Position numbers and translations under genes: made by a program
Assembly: GCF_009729415.1 (NCBI RefSeq)
Contig: NZ_MPKW01000024.1
Location: 248,001 to 312,000, forward strand
DNA length: 64,000 nt
Direction of reading: 5' to 3'
From: Mycolicibacterium sp. CBMA 234
Lineage (GTDB): Bacteria > Actinomycetota > Actinomycetes > Mycobacteriales > Mycobacteriaceae
The notes under the pieces: model-generated
What the model saw: only the letters and a program-made list of their open reading frames with translations
Databases searched by the model: none
What the model was told of the DNA's origin: nothing
Part shown: piece by piece, positions 26,123 to 35,222 of the stretch
Layout of the letters: each line of letters starts with the position of its first letter
Numbering within the stretch: position 1 is the first letter of the stretch

Positions 26123-26512
26123 TTAGCCGCCCGAGCCGTACGGCTGGGTGAGAATTTCGAGGTAGTGCCCGCTGTGGTCCTGGAAGTACACGCCCCGGCC
26201 GCCGTCACGCGTGTTGATCTCGCCGGGGTGCTGGCCCCGCGGGTCGGCCCAATGTTGCAGTCCGTGTTCACGAATCCGGTCGTAGATCGCGGTGAACTCG
26301 TCCTCGGACACCAGGAACGCGTAGTGCTGCGGGACGACGTCCATGCCGTCGGGCATCTGACTGAAATCGAAGCTGACACCGTGGTTGAGCCCCACGGCCA
26401 GGAACGGGCCGAATTCCTTGGCCGGCGGCAAGCCGAACAATTCGGTGAAGAAGTCCGCCGCGGCCGAACGGTCGGTGGAATGAACGATGGTGTGGTTGAA
26501 GGTGATGGCCAT
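26123..26512 (-). CDS. VOC/glyoxalase-fold metal-binding protein
   Basis: Start ATG 26512 is preceded by GGGAGAT on the minus strand, giving 129 residues. The vicinal oxygen chelate pattern is visible: FNHTIVHSTDRSAAADFF at the N-terminus with a first metal His, HYAFLVSEDEF in the middle, and VYFQDHSGHYLEIL at the C-terminus, where His and Glu complete the site. Such proteins act as glyoxalases, dioxygenases or resistance proteins. Nothing nearby reveals the substrate. Confidence 0.85.
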   Translation of the reverse strand: MAITFNHTIVHSTDRSAAADFFTELFGLPPAKEFGPFLAVGLNHGVSFDFSQMPDGMDVVPQHYAFLVSEDEFTAIYDRIREHGLQHWADPRGQHPGEINTRDGGRGVYFQDHSGHYLEILTQPYGSGG

Positions 26513-26586
26513 ATCTCCCTTACTACCTGCCCACGCGCCTCGCGTCACTGCCTGCTTCTGCGACACCGGCCTGCCATGATTTAGAC

Positions 26587-27600
26587 ATGGCGTTTGACCT
26601 ACGCGAGCTGGCTGTTCCGGTGATCGTCGCACCCATGGCCGGTGGTCCGTCGACACCTGAGTTGGCGGCAGCGGGTTCGACGGCCGGCGGCCTGGGATTC
26701 GTCGCCGCCGGGTACCTGACGGCCGACGCGCTCGCCGACCGGATTGCCGCCGCACGTGCGCTGACCACCCGCCCGCTGGGTGTGAATCTCTTTGCCTCCC
26801 AGCCCAGTACCGCACAGCCGAGTGAGATCGAGCGCTACGCAACCGAACTCGCGGGCGAGGTCACCCGGTACGGAGTGGCGCTCGGCAATCCGCAGTTCAA
26901 CGACGATCATTGGGCGGCCAAGCTCGACGTGGCCCTCGACCTGCGGCCGGAGGTGGTGTCGTTCACCTTCGGCGGGCCCACCGCGGACGAGTGCGCGCGA
27001 TTGCGTCAGGCCGGCATCACCACCGTTGCGACGGTCACGACGGTGGCCGAAGCGCGGCAAGCCGTGGCGTCGGGCGTCGATGCCCTTGCCGTCCAGGGCC
27101 CCGGGGCAGGCGGACATCGGGGCACGTACGACCCGCTCGCGGCACCGGCGACGCAGCCGCTGATCGAGTTGTTGGCAGACGTGCTCGCGATCGCTGACCT
27201 GCCAGTCGTCGCGGCCGGCGGCTTGATGACGGCCGACGACGTCGCTGCCGTGACAGCTGCCGGCGCAGTGGCCGCGCAACTCGGTACTGCATTTCTGCTC
27301 GCCGACGAGGCCGGCTCAAGCCCCGTGCACCGTACCGCGCTCGTCGACCCCAAGTTCACCGAAACCGTTGTCACCAAAGCATTTTCCGGCCGCTACGCGC
27401 GCGGACTGCGCAACCGGTTCATCGACGAGCACGACGCGCAGGCGCCGCTGGGCTATCCGGAGGTGCATTACCTCACCAGCCCGGTGCGCAAGGCGGCTGT
27501 CGCAGCTGGTGACCCGGACGGCACAAATGTGTGGGCGGGCACCGGATTTCGGAAAATCCGCTCGGGTTCGGTCGCTGACATCATGACGGGCCTGGTGTGA
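26587..27600 (+). CDS. Nitronate monooxygenase-family FMN enzyme
   Basis: The 337-residue TIM-barrel flavoprotein is of the NMO/2-nitropropane dioxygenase family. Visible motifs are VIVAPMAGGPSTPELAAA at the N-terminus, LGNPQFNDDHW, the FMN-phosphate segment VQGPGAGGHRGTYD with its catalytic-type His, and PVVAAGGLMTADDVAAV followed by AQLGTAFLLADEAG. This set fits class I NMOs, which oxidise alkyl nitronates such as propionate 3-nitronate. The start is ATG 26587. It is divergent from the VOC gene by 74 bases. The next gene begins 20 bases after the stop. Confidence 0.88.
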   Translation: MAFDLRELAVPVIVAPMAGGPSTPELAAAGSTAGGLGFVAAGYLTADALADRIAAARALTTRPLGVNLFASQPSTAQPSEIERYATELAGEVTRYGVALGNPQFNDDHWAAKLDVALDLRPEVVSFTFGGPTADECARLRQAGITTVATVTTVAEARQAVASGVDALAVQGPGAGGHRGTYDPLAAPATQPLIELLADVLAIADLPVVAAGGLMTADDVAAVTAAGAVAAQLGTAFLLADEAGSSPVHRTALVDPKFTETVVTKAFSGRYARGLRNRFIDEHDAQAPLGYPEVHYLTSPVRKAAVAAGDPDGTNVWAGTGFRKIRSGSVADIMTGLV

Positions 27601-27620
27601 GCATTGTGAAAGGAGCTTGC

Positions 27621-28115
27621 GTGCGAATCTTGGTCGCTATTCCGTTGGCGGTGGCGTGCACCTGGCCGGTCGCCGTCGCTCATGCCGACCCCGTGCAGGT
27701 GGCCCGTTGTGCCAGTGCGCAATTGACGCCGAGCCTGGGGCCGCCCGACGGCGCCGCCGGGACCACCTACTATCCGGTGATTTTGCAGAATGCCGGTGGC
27801 GCGGCGTGCAGCATGTCGGGCTATCCGGCGGTGTCGTTCATCGCGGGCTCGGACAATCATCTGGTCGGCGTTGCCGCGAGCCAGGATTCGGACTCCATCG
27901 GCGTCGTCGTCATCGACCCGGGCCAGTCCACCGCGGCGAACCTGGGTATCGTCAATGCGGGTAACTTCCCGGCTGACTGCGCCGCCGTCCCGGTCAGCGG
28001 CTTGCAGGTGAACCTGCCGGGCGACGCTGATCCGATCATCATCGGTCACGCCGATACTGCTTGTGCCAGTACGGCATACAACACACTGAGGGTGGGTCCG
28101 TTCACCGGGGCGTGA
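27621..28115 (+). CDS. Secreted DUF4232-like protein
   Basis: The start is GTG 27621, preceded by AAAGGAG at 27609-27615; an upstream GTG at 27597 overlapping the previous stop is less likely. The 164-residue product has a Sec signal peptide (basic N-terminus, hydrophobic core, cleavage near AHA-DP). The mature domain has four Cys (VARCASAQL, GAACSMSGYP, FPADCAAVP, HADTACAST), probably forming two disulfides in a beta-sandwich as in DUF4232 proteins. The role is unknown. No membrane anchor follows, so it is likely exported and released. Confidence 0.8.
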   Translation: MRILVAIPLAVACTWPVAVAHADPVQVARCASAQLTPSLGPPDGAAGTTYYPVILQNAGGAACSMSGYPAVSFIAGSDNHLVGVAASQDSDSIGVVVIDPGQSTAANLGIVNAGNFPADCAAVPVSGLQVNLPGDADPIIIGHADTACASTAYNTLRVGPFTGA

Positions 28116-28121
28116 CTGCAT

Positions 28122-29000
28122 TCAGCGTCGGGTGGTGATGACGATATTTCCATCGTTCGTCCGTGCGGTGACCTGCGCGACCGCGCGGGACGCATCATCA
28201 GTCTGCGGCACCCGGACTTTCGCGTCTTCGCCGGCTTGAGCGCGGACCAGGTACGGCCCGACCGGCGGCAGTGCGATGTCGATATCCGAGTCCCGGCTGG
28301 TCGCCTGAACGGTACGCGGAGCAGCGTCTCGGAAGTCGACGGCGATATGGCCATCGACAGTATCGGCGACGAAGGCGTCGGACACCGCGATCGGGTCGCG
28401 CGTCTGCACGTCACCGCTCTGCGTGTGGATTTCGATCCGGCGAGCATCCCCACCGAGCACGACCGCTGCGTCGGTGCTGTGGACGGTCAGCTGGTCTATT
28501 TGTGTCTGGGTCAGCAGCACGCCCGACTCCTGCTTGGTGGTGACCGAAAGTCGGTGGGCGACATCGGGTGGCACGGTCACAGTGATTTCTCCGGGCGGGC
28601 CGAAGTCGAACAGTGGGGACGGCGTGCCGGTCACCGTCAGGCCGACGGTACCGCCGTCTCGGGTGACCTTGAGCGCTTGCCGGTCGTTCTGCGCGGTGTT
28701 GAGCAGCCGCATGCGGACCCGTGGTTCGCGGACATTGCGGTCGCTGGTGATCCGGACGGCGGTCGTCATGGTGCCGGTGTCGATGGTCAAGGACTTCATA
28801 TCGACCGGCAGGGTCTCGGTATCGGCGGCGATGCGCAGCGAGCTGATACCCCAGGCGGCGCCGCCGACGCCGATCACCGCGAACGCGGTCACCAGCAGGG
28901 CTGTCACCACCAGCAGCGTCCGGATTGCGGAGCGGCCGCCCGGCGACAGCGGGGGCGGAGTGGCGGCTTCGGCGGGGTTGGTCAGAAGGTCGGAGGTCAC
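28122..29000 (-). CDS. Membrane-anchored DUF4097-like beta-solenoid protein
   Basis: In this 292-residue protein, residues 1-25 are polar and Pro-rich, residues about 27-52 form one membrane segment (LLVVTALLVTAFAVIGVGGAAWG), and the rest is an outer domain of short repeated beta strands with many Asp, Thr and Val residues (HTQSGDVQTRDP, DTVDGHIAVDF, SRDSDIDIALP, ARTNDGNIVI). That repeated pattern is typical of the DUF4097 putative adhesin fold. GTG 29000 is preceded by AAAGGG. It lies 20 bases downstream of a NarL-type regulator gene and probably forms one operon with that two-component system. Confidence 0.75.
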   Translation of the reverse strand: MTSDLLTNPAEAATPPPLSPGGRSAIRTLLVVTALLVTAFAVIGVGGAAWGISSLRIAADTETLPVDMKSLTIDTGTMTTAVRITSDRNVREPRVRMRLLNTAQNDRQALKVTRDGGTVGLTVTGTPSPLFDFGPPGEITVTVPPDVAHRLSVTTKQESGVLLTQTQIDQLTVHSTDAAVVLGGDARRIEIHTQSGDVQTRDPIAVSDAFVADTVDGHIAVDFRDAAPRTVQATSRDSDIDIALPPVGPYLVRAQAGEDAKVRVPQTDDASRAVAQVTARTNDGNIVITTRR

Positions 29001-29020
29001 GGGAAAGCCCTTTCTGGTCT

Positions 29021-29665
29021 TTAGAATTCGAGGTAGCGCAAGACGGCGAGGACGCGCCGGTTCTCGCTGTCGTCGGGTGCCAGGTTGAGTTTGGTGAAGA
29101 TCGACGCGATGTGTTTCTCCGCAGAGCCGACCGAGATGTTCAGCGTGGCGGCGATGGCGGAGTTGGTCTTGCCCTCCGCCATCAGTTGGATGACTTGCAG
29201 CTCGCGTGGGGTGAGCACCGCCAACGTGGAGCGGCGGTGCGTTCGTACCAGGATTTGTGACACCACTTCGGGGTCGAGCACGGTGCCGCCGTTGCCGACC
29301 GTGTCGACGGCGTCCAGGAACGCCGGGACGTCGGCTACCCGATCTTTCAACAGGTAGCCGAAACCCTTTGTGTCTGAAGCAATCAGATCGGCGGCATAGC
29401 GTTCTTCGACGTAGTGCGACAACACGAGGACCGGCGATTCCGGATTCTGGCTGCGGATCAGGGCGGCGGCGCGGATGCCTTCGTCGGTGAACGTCGGCGG
29501 CATCCGGACGTCCACGATGACGAGGTCGGGTTGGTGGTCGTTGACCGCCTGCAACAGCTCGGTGGCGTCGGGTACCCCGGCGAGAACCTCGTGGCCGGCG
29601 TCGATCAAGATGCGTTCGATCCCGGCGCGCAGCAGGGCCGAATCCTCCGCGATCACAATGCGCAT
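29021..29665 (-). CDS. NarL/LuxR-family response regulator
   Basis: The 214-residue protein has a receiver domain with AEDS at residues 7-10, phosphoacceptor Asp52 (LVIVDVRMPP), the Ser switch (VLVLSHY) and a Lys (LLKDRV). The C-terminal LuxR helix-turn-helix reads LTPRELQVIQLMAEGKTNSAIAATLNISVGSAEKHIASIF. The start overlaps the end of the upstream kinase gene by 13 bases, so the two are translationally coupled. Its likely targets include its own operon and the DUF4097-like gene downstream; that is inferred from position. Confidence 0.93.
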   Translation of the reverse strand: MRIVIAEDSALLRAGIERILIDAGHEVLAGVPDATELLQAVNDHQPDLVIVDVRMPPTFTDEGIRAAALIRSQNPESPVLVLSHYVEERYAADLIASDTKGFGYLLKDRVADVPAFLDAVDTVGNGGTVLDPEVVSQILVRTHRRSTLAVLTPRELQVIQLMAEGKTNSAIAATLNISVGSAEKHIASIFTKLNLAPDDSENRRVLAVLRYLEF

Positions 29666-30966
29666 GGCAGTACCGCCGTCACGGTTGTGGTTCCGGTTTC
29701 CGGGCTGGAGACCGCGAAGGTACCCCTGGCTGCGCGTACCCGGTCGCCGAGGCCGCGCAGGCCGGTGGTGTCTTCGCCCCTGGTCTTGGCCCCGCCCACG
29801 CCATCGTCGAACACCGAGATGCGCAACTCGTCGGTGGGCTCGTGGTAGCGAACAGTGACCACGGCGTGGGTGGCGTTGGCGTGCTTGGCGATGTTGGTCA
29901 ACGACTCGGCGACCACGAAGTAGGCGCAGGACTCGACCTCATCGGAAAAGCGTTTGGGCAGTCGCAGTTCCAGCGTGACGGGCACGCCGGCGGTTTCGGT
30001 GCGTTGCACCACCGCGGACAGGGCGGCATCCAGGCCGCGGTCGGCCAGGATCGTCGGCGCGATGCCGCGCACCACATTTCGCAGTTCGAGGAGCGCCGCT
30101 TTGGCATTGCCATGGGCTTCGGCGATCAGCTTCCGCGCCTCGGGCAGATCGGAGTCCAGTTTGGTCTGGGCCAGCCCGATCGTCATGGCCAATGCCACGA
30201 GCCGGGGTTGCACGCTGTCATGTAGGTCGCGTTCGATGCGATAGCGCTCCGTGGATGCCGACGAGACTGCGCCTCTCCGAGCCTGATTCAGTGCGCTGAC
30301 CTCGTGCTGCAGCGCCTCGGTGGGGGATGCCGGCAGCAGCCACTGGTCGATGACGGCGTCGACCCTGGGGCCGAACACCAGGATGGCTGCCGCTCCCGCC
30401 AGAGCGACGACCGCCAGCAGCCAGCTCACCAGTGGGGAGATGAAGGTCAGCCCGGCGGCGGCGTCGCTGTTGTGGATCGCACTGGCGGCAGCGGGCCCGA
30501 GCAGCGCGAAGACCAGGAGGCCGAACGCCAGTCCGACCACGAAAATGTCGTAGGCCATACGGAGGTAGCTGTGCGCCAACACTTTCCAGAACCGGCCGCT
30601 GCTGACGTCCAGCCACAGCTGGTGGGCCCACCCCTGAAAACCGCTGTAGGGCGTCAGTTTTCGGCCCGGGACTGCGATGCCGAAGCCGAACACCGCTTCG
30701 CTGCGTAACCGTTCGACGTGATCGGTAGCACGCACGGCGTACACGAAAACCACGCCGCCCAGCACGGTCCCGATGACCGACGGAATCGAGGAGACGGTGA
30801 TGATCATCAGAGCGAGCGGAATCCAGAACCAGATGGTGCCGGCGACCGCACCGACGATCATCGACGCGGTGGGGACGACTCCGAGGGGACGTGTGTACTG
30901 CGCCGGCGGTGCCGTTGTCAGATTTGTCGGCTCGGCCGACGTGGGGGTTGTAGCTGTTGCAACCAT
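29653..30966 (-). CDS. NarL-partner sensor histidine kinase with membrane sensor domain
   Basis: The start is ATG 30966 (MVATATTPTSAE), giving 437 residues; the longer frame upstream is not supported. The N-terminal half has about five or six membrane segments in the arrangement of the putative sensor domain found in LiaS/DesK-like actinobacterial kinases (VFGFGIAVPGRKLTPYSGF, GRFWKVLAHSYLRMAYDIFVVGL). The HisKA_3 H-box is ERYRIERDLHDSVQPRLVAL, with His as the phosphorylation site. The HATPase segment (NIAKHANATHAVVTV, DDGVGG, GLRGLGDRVRAARG) is complete. It senses an unknown signal, probably at the membrane. Confidence 0.9.
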   Translation of the reverse strand: MVATATTPTSAEPTNLTTAPPAQYTRPLGVVPTASMIVGAVAGTIWFWIPLALMIITVSSIPSVIGTVLGGVVFVYAVRATDHVERLRSEAVFGFGIAVPGRKLTPYSGFQGWAHQLWLDVSSGRFWKVLAHSYLRMAYDIFVVGLAFGLLVFALLGPAAASAIHNSDAAAGLTFISPLVSWLLAVVALAGAAAILVFGPRVDAVIDQWLLPASPTEALQHEVSALNQARRGAVSSASTERYRIERDLHDSVQPRLVALAMTIGLAQTKLDSDLPEARKLIAEAHGNAKAALLELRNVVRGIAPTILADRGLDAALSAVVQRTETAGVPVTLELRLPKRFSDEVESCAYFVVAESLTNIAKHANATHAVVTVRYHEPTDELRISVFDDGVGGAKTRGEDTTGLRGLGDRVRAARGTFAVSSPETGTTTVTAVLPCAL

Positions 30967-31094
30967 GTCCTCCAACCTAGGCACCAGCTGAGCGCGGCGA
31001 CACGGCGTTTTCCCGCGAGTGTTGTGGGGGTAAACCCCCACCCGGCGGGCCGAGACCGGCCCCTGCGCTGGACGGGCGTGCCAGAATCGGCTGT

Positions 31095-32003
31095 GTGCAG
31101 ATCGGGATGACGATGCCAGTGATGGAGCCCAACCTCGACGTAGCCACGCTCACGGCGTGGGCTCGTGTAATCGACGGAGGGCCGTTCTCGTCATTGTGTT
31201 GGGGTGAGCGCATTGCCTTCGACAACCCCGATTCGCTGACCCTGCTGGGTGCGCTGTCCGCCTGGACGGACCGCGTGCGGCTGGTCACCACGGTGATCGT
31301 GCCGCAGCTGCACGATCCGGTGATGCTGGCCAAAGCGCTCGCCACCGGCGACATGCTCAGCGGTGGACGTTTGACCGTCGGGCTCGGCGTCGGGGGCCGG
31401 CACGAGGACTACCATGCCGTCGGTGCCGACCCCAAGACCCAGACCATGCGTGGCATGGCCGAGCGCGTCGCGCTGATGAAACGGGTGTGGGCGGGGGAGA
31501 AGCTCACCGAATCGGTACTGCCCGTTGGCCCGTCACCAGTGCAACCCGGTGGGCCGAAGCTGATGGTCGGCACGATCGGGCCGAAAACCATACGCAGCGC
31601 GGCGAATTGGGCCGACGGTGTGGCGGGAACCACCTTGGACCTGAGCGTCGAGCGCGAGAGCGCGCTGTTCGATGTCGCGCGGAGCGCGTGGGCCGAGGCG
31701 GGAAAACCCAAGCCGCACTTGGCCACGTCGTTCTGGTTCGCCCTTGGTGAGGGCGACGATCCGCGCAACCAGGTGCACCGTCACCTGCGGCGGTACATGA
31801 ACTGGATTCCGGAGGAATACGTCGACGCGATGGCCCCGACCACCGGCTGGGCGGGTACCGAAGACGAATTGCTCGACGTACTACAGAAATTCGACGACAT
31901 CGGTGCCGACGAGGTGCACCTGATTCCAACCAGCTCGGACATCGATCAACTCCGAAGGGTGGCTGACGTGGTCAAGGACTTCACTGGGGGTGCAGCGCTA
32001 TGA
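31095..32003 (+). CDS. LLM-class F420-dependent oxidoreductase
   Basis: The 302-residue luciferase-like monooxygenase fold has MQIGMTMPVMEPNLD at the start, FSSLCWGERIAFDNPDSLTLLGAL, RVRLVTTVIVPQLHDPVMLAK and GGRLTVGLGVGGRHEDY. This is the arrangement seen in mycobacterial F420-dependent members, where these regions form the deazaflavin site. The start is GTG 31095. It overlaps the following M20 gene by four bases. The substrate is unknown; FMN instead of F420 cannot be ruled out. Confidence 0.85.
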   Translation: MQIGMTMPVMEPNLDVATLTAWARVIDGGPFSSLCWGERIAFDNPDSLTLLGALSAWTDRVRLVTTVIVPQLHDPVMLAKALATGDMLSGGRLTVGLGVGGRHEDYHAVGADPKTQTMRGMAERVALMKRVWAGEKLTESVLPVGPSPVQPGGPKLMVGTIGPKTIRSAANWADGVAGTTLDLSVERESALFDVARSAWAEAGKPKPHLATSFWFALGEGDDPRNQVHRHLRRYMNWIPEEYVDAMAPTTGWAGTEDELLDVLQKFDDIGADEVHLIPTSSDIDQLRRVADVVKDFTGGAAL

Positions 32004-33247
32004 GTCGCGTGGCGGACGTGCTGGGCGGCCTGCCCGGCGTGCGGGGCTGGCAGGAGGACCTGTACCGCGATCTGCACGAACATCCGGAGTTGTCGAACCA
32101 GGAACACCGCACCGCAAAGCTGGTGTCGGACAAGCTCAAAGAGTTCGGCTACGACGTCACCGAGAACGTCGGCGGCACCGGCGTCGTCGGCATTCTGCGT
32201 AACGGTGACGGCGCGTCGGTGCTGATGCGTGCCGATATGGACGCGCTGCCCGTCGCCGAAGCCACGGGGCTGCCTTATGCGAGCACCGTGCGTGGCACCG
32301 ATCCCGCTGGCAAGGACGTGCCCGTCATGCACGCGTGCGGTCACGACACCCACGTGACGTGTCTGCTTGGGGCTGCCGGGCTGCTGGCCGACGGCAAGGA
32401 CCACTGGAAGGGCACCGCCATCGCGCTGTTCCAGCCGGCCGAGGAACTCGGCGGCGGTGCCGCCGGAATGGTTGCGGACGGGTTGGCGAGCATCGTCGGC
32501 AAGGTCGACGTGGCGCTGGGCCAGCATGTGGGTCCGGCCCCGGCCGGATTCATCGGCACCCGCAGTGGGCCGATTCTGGCCGCGGCAGACAGTATCCGCG
32601 TCACGGTGTACGGGCGCGGCGGCCACGGGTCCATGCCGAACGCCTGCATCGACCCGGTGGTGCTCGCTGCGATGATCGTGATCCGGCTGCAGACCATCGT
32701 GTCGCGCGAAGTCGCGCCCAACGAGACCGTCGTGCTCACCGTCGGCAGCATCAATTCGGGCACCAAGAGCAACATCATCGGTGACCACGCGGTCCTGGAA
32801 CTGAATCTGCGTACTTACGACGACGCCGTCCGGACCGCGGTCATCGCGGCCATCAAGCGCATCGTCGTCGCCGAGTGCCAGGCCTCGGACTCACCCAAAG
32901 AGCCGGAATTCGATTTCTACGACCAGTTTCCGGTGACCGACAACGACGAGGCCGTCACCACCCGCGCGCATGCCGCCTTCGCCGACCATTTCGGCGACCG
33001 CGTACTGACCGTCCCGCAGGCATCGGCCAGTGAGGATTTCAGTGACATCCCGCGGGCGCTCGGTGTGCCCTACACCTACTGGATGTTCGGGGGCATCGAT
33101 CCGGCGACGTTCGCCAAGGCGGCAGAGGCCGACCGCATCAGCCAGGACATTCCCGTCAACCACTCGCCGAGGTTCGGTCCCGTGATCCAGCCGACGCTGG
33201 ATACCGGAACCGAAGCGCTCGTGACGGCGGCGCTGGCCTGGCTTTAG
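32000..33247 (+). CDS. M20-family amidohydrolase
   Basis: The 415-residue metallopeptidase-fold amidohydrolase has metal ligands in MRADMDALPVAEATGLPYAS, MHACGHDTHVTCLLGAA, FQPAEELGGGA and the late His in ASASEDFSDIP. The satellite dimerisation domain carries GGHGSMPNACIDPVVLA. This matches the IAA-amino-acid/N-acyl amino acid and hippurate hydrolase group. It starts inside the last codons of the F420 oxidoreductase gene (ATGA), so the two proteins are made together. The 3' end overlaps the convergent gene by four bases. No signal peptide. Confidence 0.9.
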   Translation: MSRVADVLGGLPGVRGWQEDLYRDLHEHPELSNQEHRTAKLVSDKLKEFGYDVTENVGGTGVVGILRNGDGASVLMRADMDALPVAEATGLPYASTVRGTDPAGKDVPVMHACGHDTHVTCLLGAAGLLADGKDHWKGTAIALFQPAEELGGGAAGMVADGLASIVGKVDVALGQHVGPAPAGFIGTRSGPILAAADSIRVTVYGRGGHGSMPNACIDPVVLAAMIVIRLQTIVSREVAPNETVVLTVGSINSGTKSNIIGDHAVLELNLRTYDDAVRTAVIAAIKRIVVAECQASDSPKEPEFDFYDQFPVTDNDEAVTTRAHAAFADHFGDRVLTVPQASASEDFSDIPRALGVPYTYWMFGGIDPATFAKAAEADRISQDIPVNHSPRFGPVIQPTLDTGTEALVTAALAWL

Positions 33248-33720
33248 GCGGCGACTTCTGCCGGTGCCTTTTCCTCGGCGCCTGCGGCTGCCTTCGGTCG
33301 GTAGATAACCTCGAACACGCACGTTGCCAGCACACACAGCGCGATGGCTTCAACCATCTGAATGATCAGCATGGTCCACGTGGTGTGCGCGACGGCGACG
33401 AAGAACTGCATGTTGGGGATGACGACGAACAGGCCGCCCCAGATGCCCCACCACGCGGCCTTGCCCAGCCCGCGGCCGGGGTACAGCCGCAGGAACAGGA
33501 AGCACAGCATGGTCAGCTGCAGCAGGTAGGTGAAGAACAGGAACGGAAAGAGGTCCATGATCTCGGACAGCGGGCGCTGCGGGTAGTCGGCAGCCGGGTA
33601 GCTGTCGCCGAACAGCACCGGCCCCGCGGTCTTGTGAAAGACCACGTCGAGGATGAACGTGAGCATCGACACCGGTAGTGCGACTACCAAGAAGCGGGTC
33701 CACCCGAATTGCTTGCCCAT
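33244..33720 (-). CDS. Small four-helix membrane protein, unknown
   Basis: Start ATG 33720 is preceded by GGAAGGACGTC, a good ribosome site, giving 158 residues. Four membrane segments are visible (FLVVALPVSMLTFILDVVF, FPFLFFTYLLQLTMLCFLFL, a third at AAWWGIWGGLFVVI, a fourth at IIQMVEAIALCVLATCVF). The first loop is conserved-looking and polar (HKTAGPVLFGDSYPAADYPQRP), and the C-terminus is a short Ala/Glu/Lys cytosolic tail. I do not recognise the family. It faces the kinase gene at 33858 divergently and ends in the stop of the M20 gene. Confidence 0.75.
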   Translation of the reverse strand: MGKQFGWTRFLVVALPVSMLTFILDVVFHKTAGPVLFGDSYPAADYPQRPLSEIMDLFPFLFFTYLLQLTMLCFLFLRLYPGRGLGKAAWWGIWGGLFVVIPNMQFFVAVAHTTWTMLIIQMVEAIALCVLATCVFEVIYRPKAAAGAEEKAPAEVAA

Positions 33721-33857
33721 GACGTCCTTCCGATCTTGAAATTCGGATTGTTCATATCCCGCCCGGCTCACAGCGGAATCCCAGCTTCCCGGCTGCCGGG
33801 CACCTGGATGGCCCGCGGCTTAACCAGTGGGACGTTGGCGTCCTACAGTTCACAGGT

Positions 33858-35222
33858 ATGCATAGCTGGCTCAACCCACGTCATTGGGGGATACCAGCGC
33901 GTTCGGCCGTGTTGTCCGCGTCGGTCGTGTTGATTGCCTTGGTAATTGCGGGCGTTGGCCTGCTTCTCGTGTTGAACACGACGCTGCTGACGGCGGCCGA
34001 CGATGCAGCGGCTGAGCGGGTCCGGAATGTGGCGTCCGCGCTGCGCGACGATTCGCCAACTGACTTGGACAACGCGCTGCTGACGTCTGATCAGCGGGTG
34101 GTCGCCGTGCAGGTGATCAATGCGGCAGGGCAGGTGGTGCGCCGGTCTCCCGATGCCTCGACGACGCCCTTGATTCCAGTCGCCGACGTGACACCGACAC
34201 GGCGCACGGGTATCCGAGGTGTCGAGCCCGACAAAGACCTGCGGATCAGTGGTCAGCGCATTCACGCACCGCTAGGCGACTACATAATTCTGGTCGCCAG
34301 CGGCAGTGAGTCCATCGAGTCGACGCTGAAAACCGTTGCGGTGCTTCTTGGTGCGGGCGCGCCCATCATCGTCGCGGCTGCTGCCGCGGCCAGCTATTCG
34401 TTGGTGAAGAGGTCGCTGCGCTCGGTGGAGGCCATTCGGACCCGGGTGTCCGACATCTCGACATCCGACCTGTCGGAACGGGTTCCGGTACCCACCCACC
34501 GCGACGAGATCTCGGAACTGGCTCGCACCATGAACGCGATGCTGGCGCGCATCGAGGACGGCCACGCCGCTCAACGCCGTTTTGTCGGCGATGCCTCGCA
34601 CGAGTTGAGAAGTCCGCTGGCCGCAATCATTTCAGCGCTTGAGGTGGGGCAGGAACATCCCGAATTGCTGAATCCGGAGCTGACCACCGGCACGTTGATG
34701 CCCGAGGCCTACCGCATGCAGGCCCTGGTTGAGGATCTGCTGCTCCTGGCCCGGGCCGACGAGCGCGGATTGTTGCTGCGCACTGAGGATGTCGACGTGG
34801 ACGTCCTCGCCGAAGACGAGGCGACCCGGCTGCGGCGCGTGAGTGCGCACACCGTGCGCACTCAGCTGCGGCCCGCACGGATATCCGGCGACGCCGCGGC
34901 CCTGACGCGAGTGCTGCGGAACCTGCTGGACAACGCTGAGCGCCATGCCCTTTCGCTGATCGAAATCTCGGTGCGCGACGGTGACGGCGCTGCAGAACTC
35001 GTCGTCGGCGACGACGGGCCGGGCATTCCTTCGGACGCGCGTCAGCGGGTGTTCGACCGGTTCGTGCGCCTCGATTCGTCGCGGTCCCGTAGCGGCGGCG
35101 GTAGCGGGCTCGGGTTGTCGATCGTCGCCGAGATCGTCTCGGCGCACGGCGGTCAGGTCAGCATCGACGACCGTCCCGGTGGCGGAACGCAGGTGCGGGT
35201 CAGCCTGCCCTCACGGCAGTAG
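33858..35222 (+). CDS. Sensor histidine kinase with HAMP domain
   Basis: The 454-residue kinase has membrane segments around residues 19-42 and 163-185, an outer sensor domain of about 120 residues between them, HAMP, HisKA with His248 (GDASHELRSPLAAI), N box (RVLRNLLDNAERHA), G1 (DDGPGIP) and G2 (GGSGLGLSIV). All motifs are intact. No Shine-Dalgarno sequence precedes ATG 33858. TACAGT at 33844-33849 with TTAACC 18 bases further up would start transcription close to that ATG, so the gene may be leaderless. It converges on its probable partner regulator, overlapping it by 12 bases at the 3' ends. Confidence 0.9.
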   Translation: MHSWLNPRHWGIPARSAVLSASVVLIALVIAGVGLLLVLNTTLLTAADDAAAERVRNVASALRDDSPTDLDNALLTSDQRVVAVQVINAAGQVVRRSPDASTTPLIPVADVTPTRRTGIRGVEPDKDLRISGQRIHAPLGDYIILVASGSESIESTLKTVAVLLGAGAPIIVAAAAAASYSLVKRSLRSVEAIRTRVSDISTSDLSERVPVPTHRDEISELARTMNAMLARIEDGHAAQRRFVGDASHELRSPLAAIISALEVGQEHPELLNPELTTGTLMPEAYRMQALVEDLLLLARADERGLLLRTEDVDVDVLAEDEATRLRRVSAHTVRTQLRPARISGDAAALTRVLRNLLDNAERHALSLIEISVRDGDGAAELVVGDDGPGIPSDARQRVFDRFVRLDSSRSRSGGGSGLGLSIVAEIVSAHGGQVSIDDRPGGGTQVRVSLPSRQ

